Below, in pieces: positions 33,765 through 38,802 of a stretch of DNA of 38,802 nucleotides. Location: NCBI RefSeq assembly GCF_035762905.1, contig NZ_DASUCC010000005.1, forward strand, positions 1 to 38,802, read 5' to 3'. The stretch's first letter is position 1; each line of letters begins with the position of its first letter. The notes under the pieces are model-generated. The model worked only from the letters and a program-made list of their open reading frames with translations, ran no database searches and had not been told where the DNA came from. The DNA is from DASYTH01 sp035762905 (GTDB lineage Bacteria > Actinomycetota > Actinomycetes > Mycobacteriales > Pseudonocardiaceae). A program made the translations under genes and the position numbers.

Positions 33765-33806
33765 CGCCCTCGCCGTCCTCACCAACGAACCCCACCCACT
33801 CGCTTA
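33765..33806 (+). pseudogene. Tyrosine integrase, last 13 codons
   Basis: The last codons of a frame read TALAVLTNEPHPLA then TAA (33804-33806). This matches the usual ending TALAALTGEPHPLA of the actinobacterial integrase family whose longer remnant is at 14585. Nothing else of the gene remains upstream. Confidence 0.45.
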
Positions 33807-33844
33807 ACATTGGCCAGTAGCAGTTGGCAGTCCAGGTCGGAGAC

Positions 33845-34453
33845 CTAACAGTTGACACCGACGAGTGGCGGTACGGACACCCATCCGAACTCCGAATATC
33901 CGGCAAGATCGACGTGAACTACTCGGTGAAAAAACAGAGCTTCGATACCTTTGTAGCCATGATTGACCATAGTTGAGTAGACGTCGTCGGACACGACGAG
34001 CGCCAGCGGTGCCCGCCTCATTCTCAGCCAGGCCCGAAATTCCGCTGCGTCCACCAGCCGGCATGCAAGGTCGACGGACTCTCCAAAAGGACCCCAATGG
34101 TCAAAATGAACCTCGCCTGCATGCATCGCGATGCGCAATCGGAATCCGACGTTCGGATTACGTCTATTGTGGTCGGCAAGGAGTCTGGCAAGGCATGGGA
34201 TAAACCTGCTCAGTAACATGGTTTTCGGAAGACGATCGACTGGATGGATCAGCATGATCACCCCGTCTCCGCGGTCGACCAGGGGATCACGATTCTCGCT
34301 CGTGACTCCGCTCATTCTTGAGGCAATCTCAATAAGCTCATACATCGCTCGTCGAATTTGGGCTCTTCCAGGATTCGTCCTGGCGGTGGAGTTCTCAACA
34401 TCCATGACAATGATCGTCCGGTGTGATGGATAATTGCACGTCAGTGCGTCCAT
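33845..34453 (-). CDS. Class III nucleotidyl-cyclase-like protein
   Basis: This 202-residue soluble protein is a single cyclase-homology domain. Two metal-binding Asp positions are present: HRTIIVMDVENST (first) and VDRGDGVIML (second). LRIAMHAGEVHFD gives the central strand and FGESVDLACRLVDA the helix. That last motif normally reads GxxVNxAxRL; here Asp replaces the transition-state Asn while the Arg is kept, so activity or product may differ. The family is often found beside NTPase and WD40 signalling genes in actinobacteria and could make a cyclic nucleotide signal. The start at ATG 34453 has GAAGGG about nine bases upstream; ATG 34462 and longer starts are possible. It is divergent from the STAND-WD40 gene, with 264 bases of shared regulatory DNA, suggesting joint function. 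Confidence 0.78.
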   Translation of the reverse strand: MDALTCNYPSHRTIIVMDVENSTARTNPGRAQIRRAMYELIEIASRMSGVTSENRDPLVDRGDGVIMLIHPVDRLPKTMLLSRFIPCLARLLADHNRRNPNVGFRLRIAMHAGEVHFDHWGPFGESVDLACRLVDAAEFRAWLRMRRAPLALVVSDDVYSTMVNHGYKGIEALFFHRVVHVDLAGYSEFGWVSVPPLVGVNC

Positions 34454-34598
34454 CTGCAGCATCCCTTCGCCGAGATGATCGGGGCGGGCCGTATATGAGA
34501 AGTAAGCTTCTCCTGGATACGTCAAGCTGTCCATGCGCTTGCGTGATTCACCAGCCGTCCCATCTCGGCTGGTCATACATGGTGTACCAGGTCGATGG

Positions 34599-34691
34599 TT
34601 GTGCAATGTCGATAACGGTAGTGTGCACAATCAAACGATGCTCTACCGTTGCATCTTGTTCGGCAGAGCTGGTGCACGAACTGTGCACAAG
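34599..34691. promoter_or_regulatory. Cluster of TGTGCACA-type palindromes between the divergent genes
   Basis: Four related sites lie in 93 bases: TTGTGCAA (34599-34606), GTGTGCACAA (34621-34630), GGTGCACGAA (34671-34680) and TGTGCACAAG (34682-34691). They share the core GTGCA(C). The last two are about one helical turn apart (11 bases), as for cooperative binding. They lie just upstream of the STAND-WD40 start. The product has an N-terminal HTH, so self-control is a fair guess. Confidence 0.55.
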
Positions 34692-34717
34692 CCGTATCCG
34701 CTGGAGGGGTGGTGACC

Positions 34718-37700
34718 ATGGCGCGCCCTGAGCGTCCCTTAGACCCCAACGCTGGGGTTGTCCCGAGGTTTGCGATGGGCCTGCGTGAGCTGCGGCGGCG
34801 CGCAGGGAACCCGGGGTACCGGGAACTGGCGCGCCGTGCTCACTTCTCGGCGAGCGGGTTGGCGCAGGCGGCCCGCGGAGATCGACTGCCGAGCCTTTCA
34901 GTAACATTGGCATACGTACGCGCTTGCGACGGCGATTTGGTTGAATGGGAGACACGCTGGCGCTCGGCGGCAGAGGAGCTATACTCTGGATCAGTTCCAG
35001 GACCGTCCGAGACTGAGCCAGAGCGGCCACCATACATGGGCCTAGCGGCCTTTGGGTCAGCTGACAGCGATCACTTCTTCGGTCGCGACCGGCTCGTTGA
35101 CAAACTAGTCAGTCGGCTACGGCAAAGACGACTAGTGGCAGTTATAGGTGCCTCTCGTTCTGGAAAGTCGTCCCTGTTGTTTGCCGGACTATTACCAGCT
35201 CTCCGAAAGTATCATGAAGAGCGTGGCGCGGAGTTATTTACTCTGCATATCACCCCTGGTACACATCCACTGCAGGAGTGCGCTGTTCGACTTGGGGCGG
35301 AACTTCGAATCACGTCAAGCCAATTAGTGCGCGATTTCGCTGACCGCCCGGAGAATCTCGCACTAGCGATCAGGCAGGTGATTGCCAAGCGGCCCTCAAC
35401 AACAGACTCTCTGCTTATTATCGACCAATTTGAAGAACTATTTACACTCTGCCGAGAGGTCAAAGATCGGGACCAGTTTATCGCAGCGCTGCTTGCCGTC
35501 ACGACGGATCCCAGTTGCGCGATCCGCGTCGTACTCGGCCTACGAGCTGACTTCTATGGTCACTGTGCCCAACATCGTCAACTTGCCGATGCAGTAGAAG
35601 ATGCGCAGGTTCTGGTTGGGCCGATGAATATTGACGAACTAAGACAGGCCATCACGCAGCCAGCCCTTCGTTCTCGCTGCACCGTCGAGGCCGCATTACT
35701 CGCCCAGCTGGTTTCCGATGCCGCCGGCCATGCCGGCGCATTGCCACTCGTCTCGCACGCACTGTTGGAAACGTGGCGACGCCGAAAAGGAAACGCCCTT
35801 ACCATCGCCGGATACGATGCTGTCGGCGGCATCCATCGTGCTATCGCGCGCAGTGCCGAAAATGCGTACTCGCTGCTAGACTCCGATGGCCAACAGATGG
35901 CTCGGCTGATCTTCCTCAGGCTCGCAGCGCCTGGGGATGGAACCGAAGACACCAAACGCCGCGTCCGGCGCGGCGAACTTGACAATGACAATCCTCGAAC
36001 TCGACTCGTACTCGAGCATCTAGTTGCGGCACGACTTATCACACTCGATGGCGATAGTGTCGACCTTACCCACGAGGCGCTAATTCGATCGTGGCCTCGC
36101 CTACATGACTGGCTGGCGGAAGATCGTGAAGGACTCCGCATCCACCGGCGACTAACCGACGCCACCGACGCTTGGGAGTCGCTGCAGCGTGACCCAGGCG
36201 CCCTCTACCGAGGAACGAGGCTCGCTACAACTCAGCAGTGGGCCACATCCAACGACACAGCTCTGACACCACGTGAGCGGGCGTTTCTCCAGGCCAGCGT
36301 GGCAGCTCAGCACGATCTGGAGGTGGCCACGCTACATCGTACTCGCCGGATACGCCGGCTCGCTGCCGTGCTCACCTCGGCGCTAATAATCGCCGCTGCG
36401 GCCACCGGCTTTGCAGTCAGCTCTCAGCAAGCAGCTTCTCAACAACGTAATACGGCGCTGGCACAGAAACTGATCCGGGACGCGGGCTCGCTCCGAGAAG
36501 CCAACCCCGCCCTCGCAGCTCAATTGACTCTCGCAGCCCACAAGATCGCACCCAATCGCAACACTTATGAAAGCCTATTGAGCACGTTCGCTAAGCCGTA
36601 TGCCACGCTTCTTCCTCGACATAACGGCCCGGTATTTGATGTGGCTATTAGCTCCGACCGTCGCACCGTCGCGACAGCAACCAGGCAAGGCCAAACTAAA
36701 ATGTGGGATACAACCAACCCGCATAAGCCCATAGAGTTACCCGCTTTCCCAGCCGAAGGACATTGGGTAGAATTCAGTCCGCAGGGCCATCTCGCCGCAA
36801 CTCTAACCAGCGAGGCTTCTGGGGCACGACTTTGGGATATGAAGGATCCTCGTCGTCCACAGCCACTGGCGGACCTAGGCCGCACGACCATCTATCGCAA
36901 CTCTGTTGCCTTCAGCCCGGTTAAACACCTCGTGGCCATTGTTACGGCCGAACCAGGTCCAGCAAAGCTGTTAGACATTACGGATCCTCGACACCCTGCT
37001 CCATTAGGCTTCCTTGATCGCGGAATTGACGGCCCACCCCCCTCACGATATCACGACGGCGCACTTGTATTTGGGCCTGATGGCAAACTTCTCGCTGTGA
37101 TCGGACATGACCGGCTCGTACGGTTGTGGGATGTCACTGACCCGACCAGGCCGGCGTTTTTGTCGACTCTCAATGCAAACACAGACATTGTCGCATTCAG
37201 CCCCGACGGTAAAACCTTAGCTACTAATGGTTCCAATCGAAAAATAGGATTATGGAATATTGCAGACCCGCGCGCGCCTAGTGTCATCTCGGAACTTCCT
37301 GGACACGCGGCGGCGGTTAATGATATAGCATTCAGTCCGGATGGCGGCACTATTGCCTCTGCAAGTGATGATCAGACGATTCGATTATGGGATATTACCT
37401 ACATAGACGCGCCCGGCCCTCCTACTACGCTCGTCGGACATTCTGGCGCGGTGCACACAGTTGCGTTTAGCTCAGACGGTCGTACGCTTATCAGCGGAGG
37501 CGAGGACCCTGTCGTGCGTATATGGGACATCTTTCCCTTTTCTCATCGGATGGGATTCGCAGGGCGGCCAATTGACGTTACATTTGCCTTGGACGGCAAG
37601 GTTGTTGCAATTGCTGTTCCCGGAGGTGTTCGGACATGGAATCTGGCCGAAGGAGAACTGTCTGCACGGGGACCTGCCACCATCGGTAGACGTTATTGGC

Positions 37701-38638
37701 TGGGTGAAGGAGGGTCACCTGGCGAGCCGCTCATCGCACGCGCAAACAACCAAGTATTGCGATGGAGCATCGACGACTCGTATCGACCACAACTAGTCGG
37801 CTCACTAACAGGCGAACAGGCTACAGTCGATTCACGCGAAAGCTTGCTCCTGGTTAGAATACCCGCAACCGATCGGCGAATTCATCAGAACGACCGAAGG
37901 CAACCAGATGGTGGATCAGGCCGAGTAGCAAGAGGCCCCCTTGAGAATTCCCAAATTTGGGACGTTAGCGACCCGTACAATCCGCAAATGCGCGGTGTAC
38001 TCCCAATAATATTTTCTAGCTCCTCGTTCAGCGCTAACGGCCGATTGCTTGCCACTACCAGAGAAGGAGATAAGCCAGGAGACCCTGGGGACCCTACCAT
38101 CATATGGGACATTCAAGATTCAGCACATCCGTCAATTCTCTCGACTCTTCCGACAACGGCGTCCGTCGCTTTTAGTCCCACCGAGCCAATTCTTGCCATG
38201 ACAAACCGGGACGGCGGGAGCCGGCTGTTGGACGTTTCGGACCCTCGGAATCCCACCGAACTCTGCGCCCTGCCGGCCGGACCAATTACACCTGACCGCC
38301 CTACCCATTTAGGTCAAACGGCGTCGTTCAGTCCCGATGGAAATATACTTGCGACGATCGGAGGCGACAACACGACGCGACTATTGGATATCAGCGATGC
38401 CCGTCAACCGCGCGAAATAGTGCGGTTGAATGGTCACTCAGCTACCTTGAATTCGGTGACGTATAGCCCTGATGGCCATACGATTGTGACTACCGGTGAG
38501 GACAACTCACTCCTAGTATGGGAAACGGATCCTGACCGACTCGCCAAACGCATATGTTCTGTAGCCTATCCGCGAATCACGTCCTCGGAATGGAACCACT
38601 ACACGCAGGGTGAAAAGATTCAACCTCCATGCTCTTAA
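34718..38638 (+). CDS. HTH-STAND NTPase-transmembrane-WD40 protein
   Basis: This 1306-residue protein has an XRE-like helix-turn-helix (about residues 15-75: LRELRRRAGNPGYRELARRAHFSASGLAQAARGDRLPSL), then an nSTAND1-type NTPase (HFFGRDRLVDKLVSRL; Walker A GASRSGKSSL at 144-153; Walker B SLLIIDQFEELF near 231-242). A predicted membrane helix follows (LAAVLTSALIIAAAATGFAVS, about 544-564), then WD40 repeats from about 625 to the end. I count 14 blade-like units ending in WD/LD-x-xDP patterns, which would make two seven-bladed propellers. The propellers would face outside or sit on the membrane, with the HTH inside. The ATG at 34718 has GGAGGGG nine bases upstream. GC is visibly lower than in the left part and TTA codons are frequent, so recent transfer is likely. 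It pairs with the divergent cyclase-like gene. Confidence 0.9.
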   Translation: MARPERPLDPNAGVVPRFAMGLRELRRRAGNPGYRELARRAHFSASGLAQAARGDRLPSLSVTLAYVRACDGDLVEWETRWRSAAEELYSGSVPGPSETEPERPPYMGLAAFGSADSDHFFGRDRLVDKLVSRLRQRRLVAVIGASRSGKSSLLFAGLLPALRKYHEERGAELFTLHITPGTHPLQECAVRLGAELRITSSQLVRDFADRPENLALAIRQVIAKRPSTTDSLLIIDQFEELFTLCREVKDRDQFIAALLAVTTDPSCAIRVVLGLRADFYGHCAQHRQLADAVEDAQVLVGPMNIDELRQAITQPALRSRCTVEAALLAQLVSDAAGHAGALPLVSHALLETWRRRKGNALTIAGYDAVGGIHRAIARSAENAYSLLDSDGQQMARLIFLRLAAPGDGTEDTKRRVRRGELDNDNPRTRLVLEHLVAARLITLDGDSVDLTHEALIRSWPRLHDWLAEDREGLRIHRRLTDATDAWESLQRDPGALYRGTRLATTQQWATSNDTALTPRERAFLQASVAAQHDLEVATLHRTRRIRRLAAVLTSALIIAAAATGFAVSSQQAASQQRNTALAQKLIRDAGSLREANPALAAQLTLAAHKIAPNRNTYESLLSTFAKPYATLLPRHNGPVFDVAISSDRRTVATATRQGQTKMWDTTNPHKPIELPAFPAEGHWVEFSPQGHLAATLTSEASGARLWDMKDPRRPQPLADLGRTTIYRNSVAFSPVKHLVAIVTAEPGPAKLLDITDPRHPAPLGFLDRGIDGPPPSRYHDGALVFGPDGKLLAVIGHDRLVRLWDVTDPTRPAFLSTLNANTDIVAFSPDGKTLATNGSNRKIGLWNIADPRAPSVISELPGHAAAVNDIAFSPDGGTIASASDDQTIRLWDITYIDAPGPPTTLVGHSGAVHTVAFSSDGRTLISGGEDPVVRIWDIFPFSHRMGFAGRPIDVTFALDGKVVAIAVPGGVRTWNLAEGELSARGPATIGRRYWLGEGGSPGEPLIARANNQVLRWSIDDSYRPQLVGSLTGEQATVDSRESLLLVRIPATDRRIHQNDRRQPDGGSGRVARGPLENSQIWDVSDPYNPQMRGVLPIIFSSSSFSANGRLLATTREGDKPGDPGDPTIIWDIQDSAHPSILSTLPTTASVAFSPTEPILAMTNRDGGSRLLDVSDPRNPTELCALPAGPITPDRPTHLGQTASFSPDGNILATIGGDNTTRLLDISDARQPREIVRLNGHSATLNSVTYSPDGHTIVTTGEDNSLLVWETDPDRLAKRICSVAYPRITSSEWNHYTQGEKIQPPCS

Positions 38639-38709
38639 CGATCTCCTGACGCAGCAGGGTGAGGCAAGGATGGAGACGACCGAGGAATCCGAGTTAAGCC
38701 CCTCATGCG

Positions 38710-38747
38710 GCTACCAGTAGCGCGACCGGCACACGGGCTCTGGTAGC
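38710..38747. other. Inverted repeat GCTACCAG/CTGGTAGC
   Basis: GCTACCAG (38710-38717) and CTGGTAGC (38740-38747) are perfectly complementary with a 22-base spacer. It follows the WD40 gene and overlaps the start of the right direct repeat. It could be a terminator or a binding site. Confidence 0.45.
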
Positions 38748-38802
38748 ATGTTCACATGGATACCTGCACTGCGCAGGTATGCCACAGGTCGGCGTTGAGG
38801 TC
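38740..38802 (+). repeat. Approximately 60-bp direct repeat, right copy (cut by window end)
   Basis: This is the partner of 33581-33640. It holds a perfect 8-bp inverted repeat ATACCTGC/GCAGGTAT (38760-38767 and 38773-38780, 5-base spacer). TAGCAT (38744-38749) is a TANNNT-type -10 element just upstream of an ATG at 38757 (MDTCTAQVCHRSALR...), so this copy may start a leaderless gene continuing beyond the window. Confidence 0.65.

Noticed and set aside
34621..34691. LexA/SOS boxes
   Set aside because: The GTGCAC palindromes do not fit the actinobacterial GAAC-N4-GTTC consensus.
1..38802. CRISPR arrays or phage structural genes
   Set aside because: No regularly spaced repeats and no capsid, terminase, portal or tail proteins were found.

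Overview
The window is high-GC actinobacterial DNA. F420-dependent oxidoreductase, a Tat/lipobox substrate-binding protein, BTAD/AfsR-type regulator, DUF5703 and DUF2231 proteins, GTG starts and leaderless-looking promoters all point to a filamentous actinomycete. Micromonosporales is my best guess, but nothing here fixes the genus.

Positions 1-12058 look like ordinary chromosome. They hold the 3' part of a GH92 mannosidase gene, a Pro/Gly/Tyr-rich membrane protein, histidine phosphatase, uppP, an LLM-class F420 oxidoreductase, an aldo/keto reductase, a Tat-lipoprotein substrate-binding protein with a DosR/DevR-like box upstream, small membrane proteins, a beta-propeller lipoprotein with DUF5703, a DUF2231 protein and an M20 peptidase. 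They end at a tRNA-Leu(GAG) gene at 12059-12142.

An integrated element starts in the 3' end of that tRNA. A 23-bp exact direct repeat at 12135-12157 and 26178-26200 marks its ends. Inside are a serine recombinase, a dead tyrosine-integrase tail, a TOPRIM (DUF2399-like) fragment, an unrecognised coiled-coil/hydrophobic protein, a three-gene operon (trypsin-like protease, P-loop NTPase, STAND-TPR-CHAT giant; 16963-24084), a frameshifted SF1 helicase tail and an ADP-ribosyltransferase-like small protein. The operon is the most interesting system. Its first two proteins carry a common N-terminal domain resembling the effector-associated domains of bacterial conflict systems. The protease has an intact His-Asp-Ser triad, while the CHAT domain appears to have lost both His and Cys of its own dyad. 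The arrangement suggests a sensor/NTPase-gated protease whose CHAT partner has become a scaffold or pseudo-enzyme.

Beyond the right attachment site lies further accessory DNA. It contains a broken cupin gene, an IS701-family element with a CTAG target duplication falling exactly on the stop codon of the next gene, a 1022-aa BTAD-NB-ARC-TPR regulator, a 30-aa hydrophobic peptide gene with its own hairpin, and a secreted protein of unknown role.

The last part, 33845-38638, is a divergent pair with visibly lower GC and many TTA codons. One gene encodes a class III nucleotidyl-cyclase-like protein, the other an HTH-STAND-transmembrane-WD40 protein with about 14 propeller blades. Between them lie several TGTGCACA-type palindromes, and an approximately 60-bp imperfect direct repeat flanks the pair at 33581 and 38740. 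This looks like a second acquired signalling or defence module.
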